Shown here: positions 16,913 through 24,750 of the stretch, piece after piece
Layout of the letters: each line of letters begins with the position of its first letter
Numbering within the stretch: position 1 is the stretch's first letter
Assembly: GCF_900168055.1 (NCBI RefSeq)
Contig: NZ_FUYS01000005.1
Span: 282,209-346,208, forward strand
DNA length: 64,000 nucleotides
Reading direction: 5' to 3'
Source: Parapedobacter luteus
Lineage (GTDB): Bacteria > Bacteroidota > Bacteroidia > Sphingobacteriales > Sphingobacteriaceae
Position numbers and translations under genes: made by a program
Notes under the pieces: generated by a model
What the model was told of the DNA's origin: nothing
Databases searched by the model: none
The model's input: the letters and a program-made list of their open reading frames with translations, nothing else

Positions 16913-17296
16913 TTACCGGTTTTTCTCAAAAGTTAAACCGTCAATCACTTGCTTGACATGCTTGCCGGGATAGAACAGCAGGCGCTTACGGAAGATGTTG
17001 GCCGCGGTCACCTCCTCCTCGGCATCGCTCCCCGTGCTGTTGCTTCCCAGGCGGAATGCGCCGAGGTTACCCAAGCGGACGATGTATCCGTGCTGGATGT
17101 TGCGCGGGATTTCACGCACGAGGCTCTGCAATACGGCGTAGACATCGGATTCAGTGAGCGATGAGGCGTGCGAGATGTCTGCCGCCAGGTTTTCCAGGGT
17201 GATCTCGCCGGCATGGACCGGCCGTGCATAAAACTTCTTCGGCGCCGCGGCATCCCCCGGTTTGCCGATTTCCAGAATGTTGTACTTAATTGCCAT
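16913..17296 (-). CDS. HU-like DNA-binding protein (HU-HIG type)
   Basis: 127 aa. Resembles the Bacteroidota HU-HIG family: an HU-fold domain (MAIKYNILEIGKP, KKFYARPVHAGEITLENLAA, VYAVLQSLVREIPRNIQHGY, IVRLGNLGAFRL) with the beta-arm region around residues 65-85 and a short C-terminal tail. In the related family the fold is often fused to a glycine-rich or immunoglobulin-like part, which is absent here. Likely binds DNA as a nucleoid or element-associated protein. Isolated on the minus strand with its own strong terminator; a 9-bp tandem repeat lies about 105-150 bases upstream of its start. Confidence 0.85.
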   Translation of the reverse strand: MAIKYNILEIGKPGDAAAPKKFYARPVHAGEITLENLAADISHASSLTESDVYAVLQSLVREIPRNIQHGYIVRLGNLGAFRLGSNSTGSDAEEEVTAANIFRKRLLFYPGKHVKQVIDGLTFEKNR

Positions 17297-17402
17297 TGTT
17301 TAAAAATTAAAACGTTAAAAAAAACAAACTTTACTCCGCGTCTCCGGGCGGTACCTGACCCGTTGACAAGACAAAGTTCCGCAGTATGGCAATAAACGCT
17401 GT

Positions 17403-17447
17403 CGGGATTGGCGGGTTTGGCGGAATTGTCGGAATTGACGGGTTGAT
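17403..17447. repeat. Five tandem 9-bp repeats, consensus CGGRWTTGN
   Basis: Consecutive units are CGGGATTGG, CGGGTTTGG, CGGAATTGT, CGGAATTGA and CGGGTTGAT, starting at 17403, 17412, 17421, 17430 and 17439. The array lies between the terminator of the small helix-turn-helix gene and the promoter region of the HU-like gene. It could be a protein-binding array or a simple slippage repeat. Confidence 0.7.
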
Positions 17448-17451
17448 GGGC

Positions 17452-17484
17452 AAAAAAAACCGCGGCGGCCAGTCGCCGCCGCGG
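17452..17484 (-). terminator. Rho-independent terminator of the small helix-turn-helix gene
   Basis: CCGCGGCGGC (17460-17469) and GCCGCCGCGG (17475-17484) make a 10-bp, all G+C stem with a 5-base loop. On the minus strand it is followed by eight T (17459-17452). It lies about 55 bases after the stop of the 68-aa gene. Confidence 0.85.
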
Positions 17485-17538
17485 GTTATCCCTGAAAATC
17501 TGTCGCTGTCCCGGCAAACCTTTTGCCGGCTGCTTGGG

Positions 17539-17745
17539 TCAGGATCGGCGCATGAAGCGGGAGATTTCTGCTACTGAAATGCCCAGATATTCCGAGGCCT
17601 GATAAACCGTCACATGCTGGTGCTTATCCAGCCCAAACATATCCCGGATCTTGTTTAGGAGCCGTTGGCAAGTGCGTTCGCTCTGGCCGGTGATCCGCTG
17701 CAGGTCCGCGGGATAAACAGCTAATCTTGGTAAAGATATTTCCAT
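17539..17745 (-). CDS. Small helix-turn-helix protein
   Basis: 68 aa from ATG 17745 (a TTG three codons earlier is less likely). Two helix-turn-helix-like segments can be read: YPADLQRITGQSERTCQRLL (residues 11-30) and VTVYQASEYLGISVAEISRF (about 45-64). Similar short proteins are scattered through Bacteroidota genomes, often beside mobile or strain-variable genes; no function is known to me. It has its own -7 box and a very strong terminator, so it is a real independent unit. It could regulate the neighbouring HU-like gene (inference). Confidence 0.7.
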   Translation of the reverse strand: MEISLPRLAVYPADLQRITGQSERTCQRLLNKIRDMFGLDKHQHVTVYQASEYLGISVAEISRFMRRS

Positions 17746-17764
17746 ATCTGCCAAATAGCGTATG

Positions 17765-17772
17765 CAAATTTA
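17765..17772 (-). promoter_or_regulatory. -7 box of the small helix-turn-helix gene
   Basis: Minus strand 17772-17765 reads TAAATTTG, a perfect match. It lies 19 bases upstream of ATG 17745, so the leader is short. No TTTG at the -33 distance. Confidence 0.55.
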
Positions 17773-17939
17773 CGAAATACGCAAAATTGTCGGAAATAAT
17801 TGGTTGATTTTCTGTGGTTTGATGGTTGTTTTTATGAAATTTGCAATTTGCTTCGTATCACGATTTTTATATTTTCAACATCGGTAGAATACAATTTATG
17901 AAAATGGCAAATGAAACTCCCGCAAGCTGAAAAATCAGA

Positions 17940-18011
17940 GCGAAAGACGAGGCTCGAACTCGCGACCCTCAGCTTGGGAAGCTGATGCTCTACCAACTGA
18001 GCTACTTTCGC
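17940..18011 (-). tRNA. tRNA-Gly (anticodon CCC)
   Basis: Minus strand, 72 bases. Acceptor stem GCGAAAG pairs with CTTTCGC. D stem GCTC/GAGC, anticodon stem TCAGC/GCTGA around the loop TTCCCAA (anticodon CCC), variable region GGGTC, T stem GCGAG/CTCGT (one G-T pair) with loop TTCGAGC. The 3' CCA is not encoded. Decodes GGG. I looked for a copy of its 3' end nearby and saw none. Confidence 0.95.
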
Positions 18012-18060
18012 TAATACAACTACAAATGTAAGGCGGCCGTTCGTTATTTTCCAAATCTTT

Positions 18061-19602
18061 TTAATCCTTTATGGCATCGGCGCAGTTCATCCCATCAATG
18101 GCTGCCGATACGATGCCGCCGGCATAGCCCGCCCCTTCGCCACAGGGATATAGTCCTTTGATTTGCGGATGCTGCAACGTCATTTTATCCCTTGGTATCC
18201 GCACGGGCGATGAGGTGCGGGATTCCACACCCACTAAAATGGCCTCATTCGTATAGTAGCCTTTCATCTTTTTTCCAAATAGCGGGAGCGCTTTCCGGAG
18301 GGCGTCATGTACAAAAGGAGGAAGCACCTCCGAGAGCAACGCGCTGTGGGTGCCCGGTTTATAGGAGTTGACAGGCAGCGTATTCGACAATCTGCCCTCC
18401 ACGAAGTCGACCATCCGCTGGGCTGGAGCCACCAATTTGCCACCGCCCACTACGTAGGCCCTTTCTTCTACCTCATGCTGGAAATCCAGCAGCGCAAAAG
18501 GATAACGTACAGCATGCGGGACGTCTTCGAGGTTGACCTGCACGACAGTGCCCGAGTTGGCATAGGGGTTGTTGCGTTTCGAAGGCGACCAGCCGTTGAC
18601 GACGATCTCACCTTTATCCGTTGCACAGGGCGCGATGATGCCGCCCGGGCACATGCAGAACGAGAAGACCCCCCGGCCATCCACCTGTTCGACCAGGCTA
18701 TAGTACGCCGGTGGAAGATGCTCGCTCCGCACGTTACAGTGGTATTGGGCCTGATCGATGATTTGCTGCGGGTGTTCGATGCGCACACCGAGGGCAAATG
18801 GCTTAGGCTCGACTAACCATCGCCTTCGATGAAAGATTTCGAAGATGTCGCGTGCCGAATGCCCGGTGGCCAAGATGACATGCTCAGCGTTGATGTGCTC
18901 GCCGGAAGCCAGCTTCACTCCTTTTACATGACCGAACTGCTCCACGATATCCACTACCCTGCTGTCAAAATGAATTTCTCCGCCATGGTTGAGGATGGTA
19001 TGGCGTATCGCTTGGATGATGTGGGGCAACTTATTGGTGCCGATATGGGGGCGGGCATCCACCAGGATGTCGTCCGTGGCGCCATGGGCGACGAGGAGCT
19101 GTAGGACCCGCTGCACATCCCCGCGTTTATTGGATCGGGTATACAGTTTCCCGTCGGAATACGTGCCCGCACCGCCTTCTCCAAAACAATAGTTGGAGTC
19201 TGGATTGACGATTCCCTGTCTATTCAATACAGCCAAATCCCGGCGGCGCTCCTGTACACGTTTTCCCCGTTCAATGATGATGGGGCGTATCTTTTTTTCC
19301 AGGCATCGCAGGGCCGCAAACAGACCGGCAGGACCGGCGCCAACAATGATCGCTGGTGGATCGTCTGCAACATTGGCATATTCCAGGGGTAAAATTTCAG
19401 GAATCGGCTGTTCGTCGATGTAGAAGATGACCCGTACCCGGAAGACTGCCTGTTTCCCCCGGGCGTCAATGGAGCGTTTGCGTATTTTTAGGCCTTTAAT
19501 CCGTGCTGGAGCAATCTTCAACAACGCGGCACCTTTTTGCAGGATGTGCGTTTGATCCGCGATTCTTTCCGGCAGAATGGCCAATTCAAGTTCGTGCTGC
19601 AT
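18061..19602 (-). CDS. FAD-dependent protein of the COG2509 family (uncharacterised flavoprotein)
   Basis: 513 aa from ATG 19602. An N-terminal domain of about 95 residues (ELELAILPERIADQTHILQK) precedes a Rossmann FAD-binding motif IIVGAGPAGLFAALRCLEKK, then CFGEGGAGTYSDGKLYTRSN and, near the C-terminus, GLYPCGEGAGYAGGIVSAAI. This is the whole-length architecture of COG2509 'uncharacterised FAD-dependent dehydrogenases'. Substrate unknown. The longer frame starting at 19659 crosses the -7 box and is rejected. Monocistronic on the minus strand, divergent from lemA. Confidence 0.92.
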   Translation of the reverse strand: MQHELELAILPERIADQTHILQKGAALLKIAPARIKGLKIRKRSIDARGKQAVFRVRVIFYIDEQPIPEILPLEYANVADDPPAIIVGAGPAGLFAALRCLEKKIRPIIIERGKRVQERRRDLAVLNRQGIVNPDSNYCFGEGGAGTYSDGKLYTRSNKRGDVQRVLQLLVAHGATDDILVDARPHIGTNKLPHIIQAIRHTILNHGGEIHFDSRVVDIVEQFGHVKGVKLASGEHINAEHVILATGHSARDIFEIFHRRRWLVEPKPFALGVRIEHPQQIIDQAQYHCNVRSEHLPPAYYSLVEQVDGRGVFSFCMCPGGIIAPCATDKGEIVVNGWSPSKRNNPYANSGTVVQVNLEDVPHAVRYPFALLDFQHEVEERAYVVGGGKLVAPAQRMVDFVEGRLSNTLPVNSYKPGTHSALLSEVLPPFVHDALRKALPLFGKKMKGYYTNEAILVGVESRTSSPVRIPRDKMTLQHPQIKGLYPCGEGAGYAGGIVSAAIDGMNCADAIKD

Positions 19603-19635
19603 GAAATGATGTCGGGTTTTTATCCCGAAGTGTAA

Positions 19636-19643
19636 CAAAGGTA
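19636..19643 (-). promoter_or_regulatory. -7 box of the COG2509 flavoprotein gene
   Basis: Minus strand 19643-19636 reads TACCTTTG. ATG 19602 lies 33 bases downstream. This placement rules out the start at 19659. No good -33 at 20 bases. Confidence 0.55.
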
Positions 19644-19700
19644 TGAATTTTGCCATCAAAGTGTTAAATTAGTAGCAATATGAATTTAAATTCAGTCAAC

Positions 19701-20282
19701 ATGAAAAGCAGATTGTTTGTTGTAATGGTAGGTGTATTCGTAGCCCTTTCGTTCAGCTCATGCGGATATAATACCCTGGTGAACCAAGAGGAGAATGTAA
19801 AGGCCAAATGGGCTCAGGTGGAAAACGCTTACCAACGGCGCGCGGACTTGATTCCGAATTTAGTCAATACGGTAAAAGGTGCGGCCAATTTCGAACAGGA
19901 AACGCTTACGCAGGTTATTGAAGCGCGTGCCAAAGCTACTTCTGTAACCGTTGATCCGGAAAACCTGACGCCTGAAGCCATTCAGCAGTTCCAACAGTCA
20001 CAGGACGCATTGTCCCAATCGCTGGGACGGTTATTGGTGAGCGTAGAACGTTACCCTGAGTTGAAAGCCAATCAGAATTTCCTTGAGTTGCAAGCGCAAC
20101 TCGAAGGTACCGAAAACCGTATCAGTACCGAACGCCGGGCATTTAACGAAGCAACACAGGAGTACAACTCATCGGTAAGGCGCTTCCCGAACAACATTAC
20201 GGCAGGCATGTTTGGATTTAAACAAAAAGGTTATTTTACCGCCGAGGCTGGAGCTAATCAGGCTCCGGAGGTACAGTTTTAG
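19701..20282 (+). CDS. lemA: LemA family lipoprotein
   Basis: 193 aa from ATG 19701 (ATG 19680 adds seven residues). Lipoprotein signal MKSRLFVVMVGVFVALSFSS followed by Cys21. The LemA core is complete: NTLVNQEENVKAKWAQVENA, YQRRADLIPNLVNTVKGAAN, and the coiled-coil-forming helices to RISTERRAFNEATQEYNSSV and FPNNITAGMFGF. The function of LemA is unsettled, but it is nearly always linked, as here, to TPM-domain genes. The next gene starts 4 bases after its stop. Confidence 0.95.
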   Translation: MKSRLFVVMVGVFVALSFSSCGYNTLVNQEENVKAKWAQVENAYQRRADLIPNLVNTVKGAANFEQETLTQVIEARAKATSVTVDPENLTPEAIQQFQQSQDALSQSLGRLLVSVERYPELKANQNFLELQAQLEGTENRISTERRAFNEATQEYNSSVRRFPNNITAGMFGFKQKGYFTAEAGANQAPEVQF

Positions 20283-20286
20283 GTAT

Positions 20287-20724
20287 ATGGAACAATTTAC
20301 AGCGGAGCAGCAGGAAAAAATTGTGCACGCCATTCAATTGGCCGAGTCGCGTACGTCTGGAGAAATACGGTTGGCCGTGGAACCCCACTGCCCCACCGAT
20401 CCATTGGAACGTGCGACGGTGTACTTTCAACGGCTGGGCATGGACCAGACTGCCCAGCATAACGGGGTGCTGCTCTATATCGCGACGGAAGATCACCAGT
20501 TTGCTATCATCGGCGATCGCGGCATCAATGCGAAAGTACCGGCCAATTTCTGGGAAGAGACGAAAGAACTTATGGTACAACATTTCAAGCGAGGTGATTT
20601 GGTGCAGGGCCTTATTGAGGGTATTGTGCACGCTGGCGAGCAGCTACAGCACTTTTTTCCGCGGCTGGATGACGATGTAAATGAATTGCCTAACGATATC
20701 GCCTTTGGTAATGGTAAAGACTAA
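20287..20724 (+). CDS. TPM-domain protein without signal peptide
   Basis: 145 aa. Contains one TPM (TLP18.3/Psb32/MOLO-1) domain: IQLAESRTSGEIRLAVEPHC, RATVYFQRLGMDQTAQHNGV, LLYIATEDHQFAIIGDRGIN. There is neither a signal peptide nor a membrane helix, so it should be cytoplasmic, unlike its neighbour. The C-terminus is acidic (RLDDDVNELPNDIAF). Lies between lemA (4 bases) and the secreted TPM gene (14-base overlap), so the three genes form an operon. Confidence 0.9.
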   Translation: MEQFTAEQQEKIVHAIQLAESRTSGEIRLAVEPHCPTDPLERATVYFQRLGMDQTAQHNGVLLYIATEDHQFAIIGDRGINAKVPANFWEETKELMVQHFKRGDLVQGLIEGIVHAGEQLQHFFPRLDDDVNELPNDIAFGNGKD

Positions 20725-21502
20725 ACTTTTTTTGCTGAAAACTATCCTTCTATTGGGCGTGAGTGGTGCCTTGGCACAAGATTTTCCTCCTACGCCGAAT
20801 AGATTGGTCAACGATTATACACAAACACTGACAGCCGCACAGGTACAGCAATTGGAACACAAGCTGGTGGCATTCGATGATAGCACATCCACGCAGATAG
20901 CTGTGGTACTGATGCAGTCAACGGGGCAGTACGACATCGCTGATTATGGTGTGCGACTGGCCCAACGATGGGGCGTGGGCGGCAAGGATCATGACAACGG
21001 TATTTTGCTCTTGGTGGCTTTGGGCGACCGGGCCGTGACCATCCAGACAGGTTATGGCGTGGAAGGGGCTGTGCCCGATGCGATAGCGTACCGGATCATC
21101 GAAAACGAGATTAAGCCTGCTTTCCGGCGGGGCGATTATTTTACGGGGATTGACAGGGCCACGGACGCGCTCATTGCTTACACCAAAGGCGAATACACGG
21201 CGCCACCGAAGCGTGATGGCAAAGGAGGCTCCGGCTCGATCGTATTGATACTTATTATTGTCTTTGTTCTCGTAGCCCTTCTTAGTCGTGGTGGCGGAGG
21301 CCGTGGTGGCGGCAAGGTTCTAGGCGGCCGCGGCGCTTCGGACCTCCTGTGGTGGACATTGCTTAGCGGGATGGGCCGTGGAGGCGGCCGAGGTGGCTTC
21401 GGTGGAGGGTTCGGTAGCGGCGGCGGTGGCTTCGGTGGTGGCGGCTTCGGCGGTTTTGGCGGCGGCGGCTTCGGCGGCGGCGGTGCCAGCGGAAGGTGGT
21501 AG
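20711..21502 (+). CDS. TPM-domain protein, secreted/membrane-anchored with glycine-rich tail
   Basis: 263 aa from ATG 20711, overlapping the previous gene by 14 bases. Signal peptide (MVKTKLFLLKTILLLGVSGA), TPM domain (about residues 25-155; DYTQTLTAAQVQQLEHKLVA, YGVRLAQRWGVGGKDHDNGI, TIQTGYGVEGAVPDAIAYRI), a membrane helix (SIVLILIIVFVLVALLS, about 178-194) and a long tail of Gly with Phe/Arg. This YgcG-like layout is common next to LemA. The tail coding sequence is repetitive GGCGG-type DNA, which may vary in length between strains. Confidence 0.93.
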   Translation: MVKTKLFLLKTILLLGVSGALAQDFPPTPNRLVNDYTQTLTAAQVQQLEHKLVAFDDSTSTQIAVVLMQSTGQYDIADYGVRLAQRWGVGGKDHDNGILLLVALGDRAVTIQTGYGVEGAVPDAIAYRIIENEIKPAFRRGDYFTGIDRATDALIAYTKGEYTAPPKRDGKGGSGSIVLILIIVFVLVALLSRGGGGRGGGKVLGGRGASDLLWWTLLSGMGRGGGRGGFGGGFGSGGGGFGGGGFGGFGGGGFGGGGASGRW

Positions 21503-21589
21503 TGCACAAAATCTCTTACAGGACCTGTGGTTTCCGATAAAAATACGGCATCTTTGCCATAATTGCATAAATAAATAAAAAAGAACCCT

Positions 21590-22723
21590 ATGATGAGAAG
21601 GTTGGTTTTGATGGCAATGACGGTATTGCCGACAGTGGGATTTGCGCAGGATGATTTTACAATTACGGCCAAAGTCGGCAGTTTAAACGCACCGGCTAAA
21701 GCTTACTTGAGTTACCGCACGGGCACCGGCACTGTATTGGACTCTGTGGATGTCGCTGATGGTCGGTTTAAGTTTCACGGCAGCGTGGAAGCGCCATCTC
21801 GGGCGCTGGTACTCCTCGCTCATGAGGGGGGCGATATCCGCGAAATGGATGATCCCGATCGGGTGGAGCTCTATTTAGAGAAGGGGGCCATTACGATTAC
21901 AGCGGACGACTCACTAAGTGGTGCTTCAGTAAAAGGAGGCGATATTAATAAGGATTTCCTCGTTTATCGGTCGCACTCGGCACCCGTACAGGAGAAAATG
22001 GGTGACCTTATAGAGCGGTATGCCGCGGCATCGGATAGCCAGAAGCAGGATCCTGCATTTGTACAAGCGCTGCAAATGGAAGCCATGACTATCCAGGAAG
22101 AGCAGAAAGCCGTTGATTTCAAATATATCGCCGATTATCCGGCAAGCGTTGTGAGTCTGGATCTGCTCTTTCCTTATGTTGGTTCGGAACCGGTGCAGGA
22201 GGTGATCGAACCTGCATTCAATGGGCTTTCGGCGGCGTTGAAAACTTCGGACAAGGGCAAAATCATTGCTGAGCAGTTGGAAAATCTTAAGCGCGTAGGG
22301 ATTGGTGCCATAGCCCCTGATTTTACACAACCGGATACCGCTGGCAATCCGGTGGCCTTGTCGTCATTGCGGGGCAAATATGTGTTGGTCGATTTTTGGG
22401 CGAGCTGGTGTACCCCCTGCAGGCACGAAAATCCCAATGTGGTGGCGGCATATCAAGCATACAAGGACAAGAATTTTACCGTATTCGGCGTATCGCTCGA
22501 TCGGCCAGGGCAGAAAGAGGCGTGGCTGAAAGCGATTCATGATGATGGCTTGCAGGACTGGCCACATGTATCTGAACTGAAGTGGTGGCAGTCTGATGTT
22601 GTTGAGCAATATGCGATTCAGGGTATCCCCGCAAATTTTCTACTTGACCCGGAAGGCAAAATTGTAGCTAAAAACCTCCGCGGGCCGGAGTTGCACGCAA
22701 AACTGGCCGAGTTATTAGACTGA
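21590..22723 (+). CDS. TlpA-like thioredoxin-fold thiol:disulfide protein with DUF4369 domain
   Basis: 377 aa. Signal peptide (MMRRLVLMAMTVLPTVGFAQ), a beta-rich DUF4369 domain (about residues 23-130), a helical middle part, and a C-terminal AhpC/TSA-thioredoxin domain (about 240-377) with active site WASWCTPCRHEN, cis-Pro segment GIPANFLLDPEGKIV. Periplasmic; probably reduces protein disulfides during envelope or cytochrome maturation. A near-consensus -7 box (CATCTTTG, 21549-21556) lies upstream and a clear terminator follows. Confidence 0.93.
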   Translation: MMRRLVLMAMTVLPTVGFAQDDFTITAKVGSLNAPAKAYLSYRTGTGTVLDSVDVADGRFKFHGSVEAPSRALVLLAHEGGDIREMDDPDRVELYLEKGAITITADDSLSGASVKGGDINKDFLVYRSHSAPVQEKMGDLIERYAAASDSQKQDPAFVQALQMEAMTIQEEQKAVDFKYIADYPASVVSLDLLFPYVGSEPVQEVIEPAFNGLSAALKTSDKGKIIAEQLENLKRVGIGAIAPDFTQPDTAGNPVALSSLRGKYVLVDFWASWCTPCRHENPNVVAAYQAYKDKNFTVFGVSLDRPGQKEAWLKAIHDDGLQDWPHVSELKWWQSDVVEQYAIQGIPANFLLDPEGKIVAKNLRGPELHAKLAELLD

Positions 22724-22753
22724 CCGCAGCGTAAGCCGCTCGCCGAGATATCA

Positions 22754-22782
22754 AAAGCCGCCTCTTTCCTAAGGGCGGCTTT
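22754..22782 (+). terminator. Terminator after the TlpA-like gene
   Basis: AAAGCCGCC (22754-22762) and GGCGGCTTT (22774-22782) form a 9-bp stem with an 11-base loop, 31 bases after the stop codon. The following CATTTTGG gives only a modest T tract. Confidence 0.7.
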
Positions 22783-23019
22783 CATTTTGGTATACTGTTT
22801 TGACCTGGTGCCCGACCTCGCTTGTTGAATGCGGATGCATCCTGCCGGACCAAAAATTCGGAAATGGATAAAAATGGTAAAATACCATAGTATTCGGTCA
22901 AAATATAATCAAAAGCTTTGGCTATTTTTGGAAATTCTAATCAATAAAAACCAATCGCTGGCATAGCCGGAAATAGGGCATTTATATCGAATTGACCTAC
23001 GATCTTTTTGTTTTTGCAT

Positions 23020-23601
23020 ATGAATCGACATGTAACGTTGGACGAGGAGCTACTAAAGCGATTGAAAAAAGGTGACCAAGACGCGTATGCATTCTTATAT
23101 AAGGAATACTATGTCTTACTTTGTGCCTATGCATTTAAATTTGTGCACGATCACCTGACATCCGAATCCATCGTCAATGACGTGGTATATACCATCTGGA
23201 AAAACAGAGAAAACCTGATGATTGAGAAAACGCTGCGCAGCTACCTGGTGCGTGCGGTAAAGAATAGATGTATCAACCACCTCAACCAGCAGAAGCTGCA
23301 GCAGACACTACGAGACCAGATCTTGCTGGAGCATTCCTTCGTCAACAACGAAAACAGTTTTGAGAAACTGATCCTCCGCGAATTGGAAGACCGGCTGGAA
23401 TCGGCGTTGAGGCAACTGCCTGAGCTCACCGAAACGATTTTCCGGAAAAGCCGGTTCGAGCAGTTGAGATATCAGGAGATTGCCGATGAACTTAAGGTTT
23501 CGATTGATGTCGTTAAGTATCACATCAAAAGTGCCCTTTCGGCATTGCGTGTTGCCTTGAAGGATTTCTTGTTTTTATTGCTGTTGTTAAATTTTTTTTA
23601 A
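23020..23601 (+). CDS. ECF-type RNA polymerase sigma factor (FecI-like)
   Basis: 193 aa from ATG 23020; a TTG four codons earlier is disregarded. Region 2 is LYKEYYVLLCAYAFKFVHDH with SESIVNDVVYTIWKN (about residues 25-70); region 4 is QLPELTETIFRKSRFEQLRY followed by EIADELKVSIDVVKYHIKSA. The hydrophobic C-terminus (FLFLLLLLNFF) is typical of Bacteroidota sigma factors of this class. Followed by fecR and an STN-domain susC, so it should direct transcription of the locus once the SusC-FecR signal releases it. Confidence 0.94.
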   Translation: MNRHVTLDEELLKRLKKGDQDAYAFLYKEYYVLLCAYAFKFVHDHLTSESIVNDVVYTIWKNRENLMIEKTLRSYLVRAVKNRCINHLNQQKLQQTLRDQILLEHSFVNNENSFEKLILRELEDRLESALRQLPELTETIFRKSRFEQLRYQEIADELKVSIDVVKYHIKSALSALRVALKDFLFLLLLLNFF

Positions 23602-23653
23602 TTTTCATTTACCCGCTTTTAATTTTCACTTGTCTACTAAACGTAATCAGAAA

Positions 23654-24667
23654 ATGATAGAAAACAAGTCCTTTTGGAAGACGTTGATCACGGGCTTTTT
23701 GGCCGATGAACTGACTGTGGAGGAACAACGGAAACTAAAAGACTGGCTCGACGCTTCCATAGACCACCGGGCTTATTTTCAGGAGCTTGAAAAGCTTTGG
23801 TTTGCGAGTGATTTACCTGCTAACCAATACAACTATAACACAGATGCAGCGTGGAGCCAGTTCAGGGGTCGTATTGAAGAAGAGACGGTCGTCGCGCCGC
23901 CGCGCCATCCGTCAAAGCGATTGTTCTTTAACAGGCTGTTGCCGTATGCGGCCGTCTTGGTGCTCGGGTTTATTGCCGGTTTCCTGTCACTTAAGTGGGT
24001 CAACCGAGATACCAGCCAGCGGGTACCAGTGGTGATGAGTACGCCGAAAGGGTCGAAGTCGAGGGTTACCCTGACTGACGGAACAGTGGTTTTCCTGAAT
24101 GCGGATTCCCGGCTGGTACTGGCGCCAGGGTTCGGGAACAGCGAACGGCGCGTGCAGTTGGATGGAGAAGCCTACTTTGAGGTGGCAAAAGATACCAAGC
24201 GCCGGTTTGTGGTAGAAACCGATGGTGTGGAGGTGAGCGTGCTGGGTACGAAATTCAATCTCCAGAACTATGGTGAAGCCGATAAGCTAGCACTCCAACT
24301 GTTGGAAGGGGCTGTGCAGATGGCCTTAGATGGCAAGGAGAAAATTATACTGAAGCCAAACGAAGAGGCAGTATTGCTGAAGGCGACCAACCAGGTCGTT
24401 GTCAACGAACGGAACGCCGCTGATGCCATTAAATGGACGGAAGGTAAGCTTGTTTTTGATTCCATACCTTTCCGCGAGATTAAAACCGTTTTGGAGCGGA
24501 ACTACGGCGTGGAGATACAGGTCCATGACCATAAATTGAATGACCGGATTTTCTTCGGTGAGTTCGAAAACGGCGAAACTATCGAGCAAGTGCTCAATGT
24601 GATTACTGCGGACGGCATGTACCGATACACGATAAAAAAGAACAAAATTAATATATATAAATTATGA
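23654..24667 (+). CDS. FecR-family anti-sigma factor
   Basis: 337 aa from ATG 23654. N-terminal cytoplasmic sigma-binding region (TGFLADELTVEEQRKLKDWL, about 13-32), one membrane helix (about 95-115, YAAVLVLGFIAGFLSL), a periplasmic FecR domain (TPKGSKSRVTLTDGTVVFLN, GEAYFEVAKDTKRRFVVETD, VSVLGTKFNLQNY) and a C-terminal DUF4974 domain (KLVFDSIPFREIKTVLERNY). It relays ligand binding by the SusC N-terminal signalling domain to the sigma factor encoded upstream. Confidence 0.95.
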   Translation: MIENKSFWKTLITGFLADELTVEEQRKLKDWLDASIDHRAYFQELEKLWFASDLPANQYNYNTDAAWSQFRGRIEEETVVAPPRHPSKRLFFNRLLPYAAVLVLGFIAGFLSLKWVNRDTSQRVPVVMSTPKGSKSRVTLTDGTVVFLNADSRLVLAPGFGNSERRVQLDGEAYFEVAKDTKRRFVVETDGVEVSVLGTKFNLQNYGEADKLALQLLEGAVQMALDGKEKIILKPNEEAVLLKATNQVVVNERNAADAIKWTEGKLVFDSIPFREIKTVLERNYGVEIQVHDHKLNDRIFFGEFENGETIEQVLNVITADGMYRYTIKKNKINIYKL

Positions 24668-24750
24668 GGAAATACTGACAAAGCAACAACAAGAGACACG
24701 AGTTACGCGGTCGCCAATTGTAAATTCATTTAATTAAACTGTATTAACCA

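Noticed and set aside
17386..17577. Gly/Ile-rich + strand frame of 63 codons
   Set aside because: The Gly-x-Gly pattern is produced by the 9-bp tandem repeat, and the frame crosses a terminator stem and runs antisense into the small helix-turn-helix gene.
17940..18011. tRNA-Gly 3' end as an integration site
   Set aside because: No second copy of the tRNA 3' end and no integrase gene could be found in the neighbourhood.
21178..21672. Proline-rich minus-strand frame of 164 codons
   Set aside because: It is the complement of the Gly-rich tail of the secreted TPM protein; the proline runs come from the same repetitive DNA.
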